64,000 bases of DNA. Origin: Hyaloperonospora brassicae. Taxonomy: Eukaryota; Oomycota; Peronosporomycetes; Peronosporales; Peronosporaceae. The notes beneath the pieces were generated by a model, which was given only the letters and a program-made list of their open reading frames with translations, was not told where the DNA came from and did no database searches. The position numbers were made by a program, and so were the translations under genes. The stretch is taken from assembly GCA_947650285.1 (NCBI GenBank), contig CANTFL010001483.1, positions 1 to 64,000 on the forward strand, written 5' to 3'. Shown piece after piece: positions 1-10,500 of this stretch; positions within the stretch are counted from its first letter, which is position 1; each line of letters starts with the position of its first letter.

Positions 1-131
1 CGAAGGAGCCCGTCTTGTTGGCTCGGCCGTCAAGTCGTGGACTACTGTTTGCTTTTTATCAAAAGCGGCGACTTTATGGATTGGGCGTCGAACAGTCTCA
101 AAGTAGCAAAGATGGTGGAGCCTTAGTGTAA
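1..131. other. Possible 3' tail of an upstream gene, undecided
   Basis: All three forward frames are open from the window edge for about 105 to 130 bases, ending at stops near 106, 126 and 131. This would fit the last codons of a gene that starts outside the window, but the stretch is too short to choose a frame or recognise a family. Nothing convincing as a core promoter for the next gene was seen between 132 and 233. Confidence 0.2.
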
Positions 132-233
132 TCGAATATCGACCTTTCAGACAAGTCGAGGATCGATCGATCTTTCGAGCAATCGCGTCTCGATCGATGC
201 GTATGTTATTGTACAACGAGGGGCTTCTCTAAA

Positions 234-1726
234 ATGATACAAACCATCGTACCGAGCAAAAGACGATCGCGTGGCACCACGAGAGCGAATATACCATCCA
301 TGGCCACCGCCTTACCGGTACGTCAGGAGAAACCGATTGCACCCCGAAACGTAACCCATGTAACCATCACACCACAAGCCACACGAACGCCACTTGTCCC
401 CATGACAAATCCTGACGCGACGACGCCGCGCGTGGCTACGCAAGTCGCGGTCGCAGCGGCCGGCGCTGCTTTGGCCTACTACGTGGGCGACCGCGCCAAG
501 ACTGCGAAACGCGCTGCAGCTCAACGTCGTGCCAAGGCAGTGGCCGAAGCCCTGGCGACAGTGCTGCCCACGGACGTGGCGCACCATAAACTAACGTCGG
601 TGGTCGTGCGCGTACCGGCTACAACCGCCAACATGGGCCCTGGCTTCGACACGATCGGAATGGCTCTGGATATATGGACGGAGATCTCGGTCGAAGTTGC
701 AGCGCCGCTGGCGGGTGACGCGTCGAACTTGCGCCGCGTGACGCTCACGAACGAGGGCGAAGGCGCCAGCGAGTTGCCCAGAGACGAGACAAATCTCGTG
801 ATTGTGGGACTGAAAGCTGCTTTCCGGGCCGCAGGTGAAGAGATGCCGCGCCATGTCAAAGTCCACTGCAAGAACCGCATCCCTTTTGCCCGTGGGCTGG
901 GCAGCAGCTCGGCTGGCATTGTGGGCGGCATCATTGCTGGACTCGCGTTAGCTGGCATGCGCTTGCCAGTGCAAGGGCGGGAAGAGCTGCTGCAAATTGT
1001 AAGTCGATGCGAGTGGCGTAGAGTGCAAATGATCATTGTAACGCTCATTGACTCGTGCATCGGGTGCTATGTTTGATGACTTTGCTGTAGGCATCAGAGA
1101 TTGAGGGACACCCGGACAATGTCGCTCCTGCGATCTATGGCGGTCTGCAGCTCGGTATCTTTGCTGACAACCGCTGGTACTCCTCGCGTGTGCAGATCCC
1201 AGACGGGCTGCAGTGTGTCGTGTTTATTCCCGACACGACGGGTCCCACGAGCGTGGCACGTGCTATTTTACCGCCGAATGTGTCGCGCCAGGACGCCGTG
1301 TTCAACATTGGTCGCACGGCCATTTTCGTGAATGCGTTCCGATCCGGCAACCTCGATGAGCTGCGTTTCGCCACGCAAGACATGCTGCACCAGCCGCAGC
1401 GTGGTGCCGCGCAGTATCCGCATCTCGAGCCGCTCATTAACGCTGCACTCGGAGCTGGCGCGCACGGCTGCTTCCTCAGTGGTGCTGGCCCTACCGTCCT
1501 GGCCATAACCAGCGGCCGTGCTGGTGACATTTTCACGCAGCAGCTGGCTGAGCGTCAGGAGAATAAGGTCGCGAACGCCATGCGGGAGGCTGCTGCTGCC
1601 ATGGGCGTCTCCGGGTGTGTGTTCATCACGAACCCGGACCATCGTGGCGCCTTTATTGTTCGTGCGGAGCCGCGCTTCTCGAACCACTCCGTCGCGCGCT
1701 ACGAAGGTGACATCGCCGACTTGTAA
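234..1726 (+). CDS. THR1: Homoserine kinase (GHMP kinase family), two exons
   Basis: Phosphorylates homoserine with ATP to O-phosphohomoserine, the step before threonine synthase (thrB in bacteria). Exon 1 is 234-998 (255 codons) and exon 2 is 1091-1726, joined in phase 0 to give 466 residues. The GHMP signatures are in order: substrate-end motif PATTANMGPGFD (128-139), ATP-binding loop IPFARGLGSSSAG (216-228), EGHPDNVAPA (260-269) and the C-terminal SGAGPT motif (385-390). The catalytic core starts near residue 120. The first 119 residues are extra compared with bacterial ThrB (about 310 aa): a basic start, a Thr/Pro-rich stretch, a small hydrophobic segment (70-83) and a basic Ala/Arg-rich stretch (84-107). 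This may be a targeting leader, which is inference. Met24 or Met57 could be the real start. The next gene is convergent and begins 176 bp beyond the stop. Confidence 0.93.
999..1090 (+). other. Spliceosomal intron in homoserine kinase
   Basis: A 92-bp intron with donor GTAAGT and acceptor CTGTAG, lying between codons. Removing it joins the ATP-loop half of the GHMP kinase to the half beginning ASEIEGHPDN, in frame and in the family's order. Read through, the frame hits a stop within the intron. Confidence 0.92.
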
Positions 1727-1902
1727 GGAAACATCACAGCTCAAGATACTTTGGTATGGTAAATTGCGTTTGGCAGTTGCTGACGAATGAGGAAAGTCGC
1801 TCTCGACTGCATGTATCAGTTGGCTCAATGGCACCATTCTCATTAATTCGTTAGCGGTAAAATAGGGGTGTTTCGAGTCGAGGTCTGATGAGGTACGGCA
1901 GA

Positions 1903-4881
1903 TCATGAAACTCTCCTTCGAACGTTGAGCGGCCGGAGCTTCTGTGACTTCTTGCGGTTCGTGACGATCAAAGCTGTCATCATACAATTAGCGTGAACAG
2001 CCTCGTTGCCGCCAGCCATGACGCCCTGTTGTCCATGAGAGACTGACAAAAGCGATGCTCCATGAGGGAAGGCACTTCCCGTTGCGTCAGCCACGGCTTT
2101 CAGGTCACCCTGCATCACACGGTCATAGCTCATGCCAACGCTCAGAAAACACCCTATGACATCGTCGAGGTCCATTGTCGGGATCGACATCCGAACAGCA
2201 TCACGTAATCCACGGCGAGCTTTGGAAGCTATGCCGTGTGGCGAGAGAGACATCATATGCAGCCGCTCACCAAGACACACCTCGGCACCCATGTGCAGAG
2301 ATAGATCCCGCGCAGACGTCTCTGGTTGCAAAATTTGGTAGCGTGAACTGCTCCTTTTGAAGCCGCGGGGTACGGCGCCGCGTCGCTCACGTGCAACCGG
2401 ATAGTAAGCTGGAAGCAGACTCGACTCCAAATTAAACTTTTCCGGTCGCTGTGTCATCTCCGTCAACATGCCGTGCGTTGCCTCGTTAATGGCTTCCAGT
2501 GCGGGTTTGTGGTCGAGTGCAAACAGTTCGCGGCCACTTGCTTTCGTCACGACAAATGTCTTCTCTGTAGCATCGTAGCACGTGAATAACGCGTGCGCGA
2601 CTTCTACACTAGGGCAGCAAATTGCAAAACACACGCCATGTTTTGTCACGCATCCTGTACTGCCCCCTTCCGAGCACACCTGGGTAGCATGTTCACGGCT
2701 ATTGGCAGCATGTCGGGACGAGCTACCGCCCACTACAGAGTAGGAGCAGTCGACGATTTCATTCACAGCCCGCGTTATCTGCTCTTCTTCTCCGTCCCGT
2801 TGGTCAGTCACCAAATCGGACGTATCTTCGCCTCCCAGCACGGCCCATACGAAATCCGGGCTATCCTCAGGTTCCATTGCCAGCATAGCCATGCCATCTA
2901 TCAAGCATCTCCTTGCAGCGTCGCGTGGGCTCTCGCGGCTCAAATCGGCATTCAAAATTGCATACGACCCTTCCGGATCGTAGATACCCCATAAACCCAC
3001 GGTTCCATGAGTCTCTGAGCGTTGGTGCTGTCGGTGCCATGAGTTGCCATTTGTGTTGCTTCCCTGACCCAAGCCCATCGCTGGCGAGGAAGCGCCTACA
3101 TACACACCACCACTGGATGTACCGCCCATGAAAAGGGTATCTGGAGCGGCACGTGCGAGTGCTTCATACACCGCGGCACCATTATGGTGATGCGAATACG
3201 ACACCAACATGAAATGGGGATTCTGATCACCCAAAGCAGCCACAAGCTTTGCAAACGCTGATGTAGCGGCTGCAAAAACATCAGGATCGGTTGATATGGT
3301 GCTTGCAACTTGCACGTCACATTTGTTGACACTGGCCGTTTGACGCACGTTCGAGCGACTCCCAGCGAGCTGAAGATTGCTCAATACCGACGAAAAACGA
3401 GAGGAAGCCCCTGCTGGTGATCGACTGGGTTCGCCATTCGGCGTGAGGTAGCTTCTTGCCTGCAACGAACAACTCGTGCATAGTCGAGCGTGGGCCTCAG
3501 GCTGAGCACCAGGCTGTAGTGTCCATTTTCGGCTACATTGTCCACAAACAGCTTCACCACAGGACCGACAGTGATGCTTGGACTTTACGATGGAGAACGA
3601 GCAAATACAAATCGCGCACTTATTGCTGCGTGCAGGTTTCCACTCACTCTTTGACAGCACGGCAATGGGCCGAAAGAGCGTGTTGAACAGCAGCTCGCGA
3701 ATGCCAATGAGCCGATCGGTGAAATTCTGGATGATTTTTGCCCCCACCGAGGCCGCAAATTGCTTCTGAAAGTCAATCACCATCATGCAAGTCACTTTAT
3801 ATGTGCCTGAAGCATCATCCGAGGGTGAAACCACGTAGACGCCTTTATTAATCACAGCACGCTTGCACTTAGCAACACTCGAAGGAATGACCACGTCTTC
3901 TCCTGCAAGTCGAATCGCCAGCTCGTCGCCTTTAAATGACTCCACCGACCGGATGTAGCCGTATCCGCGCTTTTTGCCGTCGGGCATCGTTTCGATGTTC
4001 GCGTACTCGACAAAAAAGAAATCCACGGGCTTCACAAATCGCCCGGCGAAACGACTCGCATGCCACTTGACTTGTAAATGCGGAAACACTTCACTCGCTT
4101 CGTCACCCACGCTAGACGTGTCATCGTGACTATCACTTGCAGTCGTAGTGGCCGAGGCACCGGACGGAAACTGCAGGGTCTGTCCAGAATTGGTCGTGGA
4201 CGACGGCGCGCGTTCCGGGAGCTCCACGCGCTTAATGACTGCAGCGTGCAGCAGTCCTGGAAAGACCTGCGACTCAATGTCAAAGTAGTTCCTCGAGTTG
4301 CTGGGCGTCAAGTATTCCATGATCGTGCCGAGATGCGCCTTGACTTCGCACGACACGCGAAAATACAGCTTCGTGGACGCGTCTTCGTCTGACGGGAGCG
4401 TCGCTGGGCGATAGACGTGCACGTCTTGTGTGCGCTTGGCCAATTTCCACGACATTCTGCCGCACAAGTTGGCGGTATCAATAGCTTCGTGGGCCTTCTC
4501 CTCCAGTCTCACGGCGATGGTCGCCGCGTCTTTGTGCACCGACGTGGACACAGGCGACGAGCTTGCTGGGCTGGGCGCCGACGGGTCGACCGACGGGTCG
4601 AGGCCGCTCGTGTCGACCTTTTGCGACCGCGCGCTGTCCGTGAGCTCGTCCACGTGGAGTCTTCCCTTCTGCCCCCTGTCCTGCCGCCTGGCACCGTCGC
4701 TCGTCACGTCGACCTTCTTGTCCTGGCTCTTGGGATCGGGCTGCGACTCGCTCTCTCGGCTCATTCCTTGCGCGTGCGGGTAACTGCCCAGTGAAAACGT
4801 CATGTCGAACGAGCTCGGGCGCATGGGCTCGACAGTGTCCACGCCGTCGTGATCCACGCCGTCCAGTCGGAAGCGGTCCAT
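1903..4881 (-). CDS. START-like / FYVE zinc finger / FIST-like multidomain protein
   Basis: 992 residues, no intron needed. Residues 1-125 are low-complexity (Ser/Pro/Asp/Lys). Residues about 140-405 resemble the START-like lipid-binding domain that precedes FYVE fingers in many oomycete proteins. The FYVE finger is 414-475, with eight zinc ligands as four Cys pairs (422/425, 438/441, 446/449, 468/471) and the basic patch SKHHCRSCG; FYVE domains bind phosphatidylinositol 3-phosphate on endosomes. Residues about 535-965 resemble a FIST domain, a presumed ligand-sensing module: a FIST_N-like part with MGGTSSGGVY (585-594) and SVVGGSS (715-721), then a FIST_C-like part with GRELFALDHKPALEAI (783-798). 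The start chosen is the first Met of the frame; Met20, 27 and 40 are alternatives. START and FYVE calls are firm; FIST is by pattern only. About 45 bp upstream of the start the minus strand reads GATTCATTGA, a weak match to the oomycete initiator. Confidence 0.85.
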   Translation of the reverse strand: MDRFRLDGVDHDGVDTVEPMRPSSFDMTFSLGSYPHAQGMSRESESQPDPKSQDKKVDVTSDGARRQDRGQKGRLHVDELTDSARSQKVDTSGLDPSVDPSAPSPASSSPVSTSVHKDAATIAVRLEEKAHEAIDTANLCGRMSWKLAKRTQDVHVYRPATLPSDEDASTKLYFRVSCEVKAHLGTIMEYLTPSNSRNYFDIESQVFPGLLHAAVIKRVELPERAPSSTTNSGQTLQFPSGASATTTASDSHDDTSSVGDEASEVFPHLQVKWHASRFAGRFVKPVDFFFVEYANIETMPDGKKRGYGYIRSVESFKGDELAIRLAGEDVVIPSSVAKCKRAVINKGVYVVSPSDDASGTYKVTCMMVIDFQKQFAASVGAKIIQNFTDRLIGIRELLFNTLFRPIAVLSKSEWKPARSNKCAICICSFSIVKSKHHCRSCGEAVCGQCSRKWTLQPGAQPEAHARLCTSCSLQARSYLTPNGEPSRSPAGASSRFSSVLSNLQLAGSRSNVRQTASVNKCDVQVASTISTDPDVFAAATSAFAKLVAALGDQNPHFMLVSYSHHHNGAAVYEALARAAPDTLFMGGTSSGGVYVGASSPAMGLGQGSNTNGNSWHRQHQRSETHGTVGLWGIYDPEGSYAILNADLSRESPRDAARRCLIDGMAMLAMEPEDSPDFVWAVLGGEDTSDLVTDQRDGEEEQITRAVNEIVDCSYSVVGGSSSRHAANSREHATQVCSEGGSTGCVTKHGVCFAICCPSVEVAHALFTCYDATEKTFVVTKASGRELFALDHKPALEAINEATHGMLTEMTQRPEKFNLESSLLPAYYPVARERRGAVPRGFKRSSSRYQILQPETSARDLSLHMGAEVCLGERLHMMSLSPHGIASKARRGLRDAVRMSIPTMDLDDVIGCFLSVGMSYDRVMQGDLKAVADATGSAFPHGASLLSVSHGQQGVMAGGNEAVHANCMMTALIVTNRKKSQKLRPLNVRRRVS

Positions 4882-4914
4882 GTTGATGCAGCTCTCCTCT
4901 GCAGCCAGACGAGC

Positions 4915-4983
4915 AGCCAGTCAATGAATCAATCAGTCAATCAATCGGTGAGTCGGTCGGTTGAGTGGGTGTGTGTGTGTGTG
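4915..4983. repeat. Simple repeats in the 5' flank of the FYVE/FIST gene
   Basis: A run of degenerate CAAT/GTCA tetranucleotide repeats followed by a TG dinucleotide run, 30 to 100 bp upstream of the minus-strand start codon. It would lie in the 5' UTR or core promoter. Confidence 0.6.
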
Positions 4984-7413
4984 GCTACGCGAGACGGCAC
5001 AGCAAATGCCCACGAGCGGAAAGGGGAGCGGAAAGTGGAGATACCGGAACCGGCCGGTCGCGGGGTCTGCCGCGCTACGAAAGGGATAATGGCGAGTGTG
5101 GAAAGTCAGTCAGGTGTATCGTCAGGGTCAAGTGTTCACTTGATTAAAGTAAAGCGCGCCCATCAGCGCACGTTCCGACCCTTAGCAACCTTGTCGTCCA
5201 ATCGCTGCCCCTTACGTTGCAGCGTGGCACCACGCACCGACACATCGATCGACAGCTCGAGCGAGCGATCGATGGGTATTTCGACGGCCCTCGTAGTACT
5301 ACGAGTCGTCGGGTCGCGTGTGGTCATTACGAGACAGTTTATGCTGCAATGGAGCTACATGGACCGAAACGGCGTCGGCATGAGCACGTTGTGGCCACCA
5401 ACTCGCCGGTGACGTTACCACTGGTGTTACTGCAACTTGTTGCGCAGTCGGCACGTTGTACGTGAGTCAGCCGTTTCTATGCTGCTGCCAAGTAACAATG
5501 TGGTGCCAACGACGAGTGCGATGGCGATCGTGCTACGAGCGAATAAAATCCGGGCCCTTTACGACCGACTATCGAGACGCGTCGATCCATCGCAGCTTAC
5601 ATGGCCGCGACAGTGGTGCACGAGTCTTTCGCAAGCTTACCAACTAGATGTTTTGCTTCGGTGGATTAACTCGCGGCGGAATGCTGTTGATAGAGTCGGC
5701 TCATCGTGCTGAGAAACGACGCTCTGAGTCACATTACCACCGAGGCGGTGACTGACTGCCAGCCCCAAGCGAGCCAGTTCGAATTTTCTCAATGTAGGAC
5801 TAGTTGAAATGGTCGTTCCACGCGCGAGGTCCGCCCAAATTGGCCAGGGGGAAACGGCCGTCGTCTGACCCCTTTCGCACATTTCACTCTGTCGCTAGCG
5901 GGCGTCCATGTGGAAGCTCAGCTCTACCAAGTCAAGTCAATCGCTCCTACAACGCTCGTTTCTAAAAGCGGTCAGCAACAAACCCACTCACGCAAACTAT
6001 CACCAGCTTAAAACGCTCTTTTGGTTTGCCGGCCATGCCCTGAGATAAAAAAAGACCGGCCTTTTCGGCTGCATCAAACTGACGGTTTGCAAATTTCTGT
6101 TTGTAAATTTGCTCGTGAAATTGTAAATCTCAAGTCACATATTCGGATCAAAAGCCACAGCAAGTTGTCGCATTTATTCCGCTGAACACGAAGATACTGA
6201 GATAAAGTTGCGGAAGAGATAGCCGCTTTTCGTAAGCAACAAAACAAATTAGGGCTTACAGATGAAGCGTCAGTTGCCAACGTAATCGGTGTACATTCCA
6301 AACGCAACACTCATTACTCGCTCATTCGCATCCATTTCGAATAGAAACACTATCATTCGTTTATCGGGGGGATTGATTACAGCTATAATTACTTACAATT
6401 GACCGTGTCTCGCGTTTATCGGCTAATTTAAGTAGATCAAACGACCACAGAGATCAATTTATACCAAGGACTTGTTTTTCGCAATGTCCATCGAAGTCAG
6501 GTTATGCGAGGAACAGTCACTGATGAACACTCGACGGCATATGATTTTTTGCGATTGATGGCGGCTTCAGTGTGTTCAACTACGAGCACAAAAATAGGGT
6601 GCAAGCACAAAATCCGTGTAAGTTGCATAAATATCGTCAAAATTACAATAGGATATAGAATTATCTTTCCTTTTACTTATATAAATAAACTTGCACTGCT
6701 GGAGGAGAGGAATACGTCAATCTACACTATGACAGTGCAGGCGTCGATGATGGTCAAAGAATTGACCGCATGCTAGCCTTGAACCTCTGCCACACGATAA
6801 CCAGAGAAGACACTATTCGTGCAGTTACAGAAACTGTTGTCTAACACTACCAGACCAGCTATTTGAAGAAAAAATCAGGAGCACCGCCTAATTATAATTC
6901 TGCTGAAGGTCTTAAATACATGTTCAAGAGATGCAATGTAGGGGATACATTTTGCACCAGGTAATTGCTATTGTGCGAAAATACACCACGATAGAAGAAA
7001 GCTACTACACTGCACTTACATTATAGACAAAGAAGAAACGGACCACTACGTAAGACAATAAAAAATGCGATACAAGCCATACAAATGTATGTACAGAATA
7101 TTAAAGTATAATAGAATATAGGGATTATACAAATTGAAATTAAAAAATGCTTCATTTAATCACTAAAAATAAAAAAAGTGACCCAGATAATCGGAAACAA
7201 AATCCCACGTCCTAGTACACTTCAATTGACTCAAGCGCAGCACACCGATACAATTTCTGATTCTGTTTATGATGGTTCTCAACGCACTTTCTATGAGCAC
7301 AATGCAACCTACTCTAATCCCTCACACTAGGTGCGGGTAATTTAGAGTGCAAGTTGCTTAAATACTATCGTTATTATAAACCGTGTCATTCGTCCTAAAT
7401 GCAGCTCGGTAGA
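4984..7413. other. No recognisable gene
   Basis: 4984-5900 keeps the base composition of the genes to its left and is probably upstream sequence of the FYVE/FIST gene. From about 6000 the sequence becomes AT-rich and stop-dense. Short open frames at 5437-5712 (+) and 6074-6310 (-) show no motif and are not called as genes. Confidence 0.5.
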
Positions 7414-7463
7414 AGCAGCACCACGCTCGTCTTTTTCTAGCAGCACCACACTCGTCTTTTTCT
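7414..7463. repeat. 25-bp tandem duplication
   Basis: Two adjacent 25-bp copies (7414-7438 and 7439-7463) differing at one base, each ending CGTCTTTTTCT, followed by the first few bases of a third. Confidence 0.85.
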
Positions 7464-7566
7464 AGCAACACACACACGACCACGTACACTGTCCGTCATT
7501 GAGCCAGCACGCATGGTTGCGGGCTTTAGTGCACGCGAACCCATCCACTGCAAAGACTGCATCTCG

Positions 7567-7965
7567 TGCCTTTACCCCTGTCACACGCGACTGCGTCGTC
7601 ATCTGCGGCTTCTCCGGCTGCTGCGTCTAAGACTCGAGCTCCGACTGCGACTCGGAGTGTGACTTCGACTCAAACTCCTCCGGCGTCGGAACGGACTCGG
7701 TGAGCGTCGACGTCGCCCACTGAGGAACGGCAACGGGCCACGTCGAATCATAAACTTCTGGAGCGCGGAAATGCGATCCCACAAGTAGAACAACATTCAT
7801 AGCAATCTCAGCAACTACAACAAAAGCAGCAGCAGAAGCAGCATAGTCAGCAACTACAACAGCAACAGCAGCAGCAGCAGCAGCAACAGCAGTAGCAGCA
7901 TCAACAATAACAACTGAATCAACAATAACAAAACTAATAGCACCAATATCAACAGCGTCAGCACC
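7567..7965 (+). pseudogene. Decayed Ala/Ser/Thr-rich and poly-Gln coding remnant with CAG/CAA repeat
   Basis: One forward frame reads an Ala/Ser/Thr/Pro-rich stretch (about 7567-7690) that continues, past several in-frame stops, into a glutamine-rich run encoded by CAG and CAA (7799-7905) and then Asn-rich sequence. The two low-complexity blocks sharing a frame suggest a dead gene rather than a pure microsatellite. The family is not recognisable. The complementary strand reads as Arg/Ser-rich and poly-Leu, which are shadows. Confidence 0.35.
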
Positions 7966-8246
7966 GAGTTAATGTGATACGGCCGCGACCGATGATATGA
8001 AGATGTGTTTATGTCTTCATATCTCGTGTCTGCGCCTGCAACTGTTGGCTGCAAGCGATGCATGCCCGCGGCAGAACCCTCTCAGCGGCTTCCCAAACAG
8101 GGCGGGGATGGTCACAGCCGTACAATGGGAAATGATTAAGGAAGTATGATTTTATGTGTGCCACATTAACTTGAGCATACTAGGAGGTGACGCATTTTTA
8201 TTGTCGAAAGTAAATGAGATATTTTTTCCCTTACAATATATACAAA

Positions 8247-8308
8247 GATAATCAACAAAAAAATTATACAACAAGATCGAATAATACAAAAATATACCAA
8301 GCCTGTTT
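8247..8308 (+). repeat. Left terminal inverted repeat of the Mutator-like relic
   Basis: About 62 bp containing AAGATCGA and AAGCCTGTTT. It recurs in reverse complement, diverged, at 10435-10500, and weaker similarity extends some tens of bases inward. Confidence 0.7.
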
Positions 8309-10434
8309 TTGATAGTCAAAATGATACACCCTCTTTGTTTTACACTGGAAGGCTTTTAACGAAGTCTATTCAGTTCAGGGATGTAGTCACCTACGTCACG
8401 ATGGCGTTATTCCGTGTGTCCATCAACTATACATTTCATTTCTGTGTATTTTTAGCGAGGAAACCCTGTTTTGAAAAAGAAAACTCTGATCAGCATGCAA
8501 TATCTACTAGCGATGACGTAGAATTTAACCAGGCGGCTACGCTTGGACAGGTCCTACTATTGTGACCGCATTGTTTACACATTTCACATCGTATGGGATG
8601 GCGCTAATCCATTTCCTCAGTTGATAGTTGAGATGGCACCCGCTCCTTTTTTACGCGCCCTCTCTTTTACGAAATGGATGTGGCGATGCAAACACATCTT
8701 TTCAGAGCATCTTTAACACGAGCGGCAACATCTGATCTTCTGATCTCTCATAAAATGCTGCTTCAAAAGTCTTTGATTTCCACGAATCATGAAAATATGC
8801 AATCATTTCGGGCAGAATTTCAGTGTGCCGAAGCGCAAGTAGAGCATGAACAAAATGAGAGCCAACATCATTAGAGTACCGGCACGAGTATCGAACAACC
8901 TTGTCACAATATCGAGCTTCAAACTTCACCAGATTAACCCCCATTCCCTACCGGATCGTGAAAACGAAGTATGAGGTAGATCTTACATAAATATTACCCC
9001 ATGCCGCAGCGGCCAGTTTTTTCGTGTCCACCTTGCGAGATCCATATGGCGTAAGTACTCCCCACCTTTTACTTTGCTTAAGTTTTCAGCCCACTAACTC
9101 GCCATGCAACGCTCAATCTTCATTAATCAGTTGATAATGGGAAGCCTTAAACACTCTTGAACGCCTGTTTAAATCTTCCACGTTATTTTGTGTCATAGTG
9201 TTGTATCGTGGATATGGGGAGTGAGCTGTCGACCATTTTTCAGAGCCAGAAATCATGAAGCCGCGCTAACGCACTTACATCCAAGCTGGCGATGTCCGCT
9301 TCCGCCTAATAGTACGCAACCTTTGTCCCTGAGCGATCCAATATCCACGCCATATTCTTCGACTTTTTCCACTTGCATTTCTTGTTAAAAATTCTCCTTC
9401 AGATACCGAAAGCAAGAAAGTGAGGCACGTCTGGTACAGTTGCCTACACCGCATTCATACGTTCCATTGTCTCTATCCGATATCATGAATGCTGAGGTTG
9501 GTTGGAGGTGGGAGAGTAAAGATTTTAAAAAGCAAGTCCAATGCTATTCATTCTCCACCTAGACAAATAATGACTCCGACAATTTAAAATTCGTTGTTAC
9601 CCTTGCGAAAGCAATCCACCAGGAGGCCCCCACCAATGCAAGCTTTCAGGAACGTGCCATTCACGTCAACTCCACGCTCGCTGAATGGCCTATGAGCTTG
9701 CATCCATTCTCGGAAAATGACACACAATCGCATAAACTCAGCATCCACGGTTCCGAGCTTCGTTTCTTGACCTCGATCATTCAGTAATCATGTAGGATAG
9801 AATGAGGTTGTATAGCTCAATAGCACTGTCGAATAACTCAAGCTTTAATCTTTCGATCGCATGAACACAGTTCATATAGATGGTGAAAATCCCTTCAGTC
9901 TTCAGCTTCATTTGGATCATCACGGGTGTCACTTTCCTCTTAAGGGTCATGGTCATATCTCGATCTGCAGGGCTTACAGCAATTTGCTTCGCAGTTGCAT
10001 ATCAACGAATGGCTTTGGATGATTCCAAAACTAGGCAGGATTGCAAAACAAAATTAGTTGGAGGACCATATGTTCATGTAAAAGGAAAACTGTACCACAA
10101 ACGAACATTCATCTTGGGTGCACCCAGCTTTGTAATGTCGTTTATCACTTGAGACAACACGATACGGCCGGTTCCACTGTCGGTTGTATTCAATTACAGC
10201 TTGAGTGATGTCGCTTTTGTCACTGTAAAACCTTTTTTCGAAGAAGCTGCTAGTTTGCTGCGTCTCGTCGTCTCTTTCCATCTGATGTGCGCAAAATCAC
10301 AAGTGCTGATGTGTAGCCAATAAGAGGGAGAAGATGTGGTACATCAATAGTTTCCCACGCGGCAGTATAGGCTATATTGACAAAAATGACTGTGGCTATG
10401 TTATCCAAAAAGTAGGTATGATTTTACGTACAGT

Positions 10435-10500
10435 AAACAGGCTTAGCATATTTTTGTATTTTTCGATCTTGTGATATATATTTTTTATTTGTTGATTATT
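10435..10500 (-). repeat. Right terminal inverted repeat of the Mutator-like relic
   Basis: Reverse-complement partner of 8247-8308. Just outside it, 10503-10523, the sequence GGGATATATC..ATAATCCC is itself a short near-palindrome. Confidence 0.7.

Larger units (their letters stand above)
8247..10500 (-). mobile_element. Mutator-like (MULE) DNA transposon relic
   Basis: A 2.25-kb element bounded by diverged inverted repeats and read on the minus strand. Transposase landmarks appear in the expected order. Near 10.28-10.05 kb is a FAR1/WRKY-like N-terminal DNA-binding region with NRPYRVVSSDKRHYKAGC and DECSFVVQF. Near 9.49-9.37 kb is the catalytic-domain segment with SDRDNG followed by FRYLKENF, as in MULE transposases. 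Near 8.94-8.70 kb is a SWIM-type zinc-finger region recognisable from HALLALRHTEI, in which most zinc-binding cysteines are lost. Frameshifts and stops separate the blocks, so the element is dead. Confidence 0.75.

Noticed and set aside
521..1060. 179-codon minus-strand frame opposite homoserine kinase, and the 239-codon minus frame at 1268-1987
   Set aside because: Antisense shadows of the GHMP kinase exons, with no motif of their own.
4849..5412. 187-codon plus-strand frame overlapping the FYVE/FIST start
   Set aside because: It runs through tetranucleotide and TG repeats and has no domain; low-complexity sequence keeps the frame open by chance.
7599..8063. Arg/Ser-rich (7599-7796) and poly-Leu (7854-8063) minus-strand frames
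   Set aside because: Complement of the Ala/Ser- and Gln-rich remnant; the residues follow from CGN and CTG repeats.
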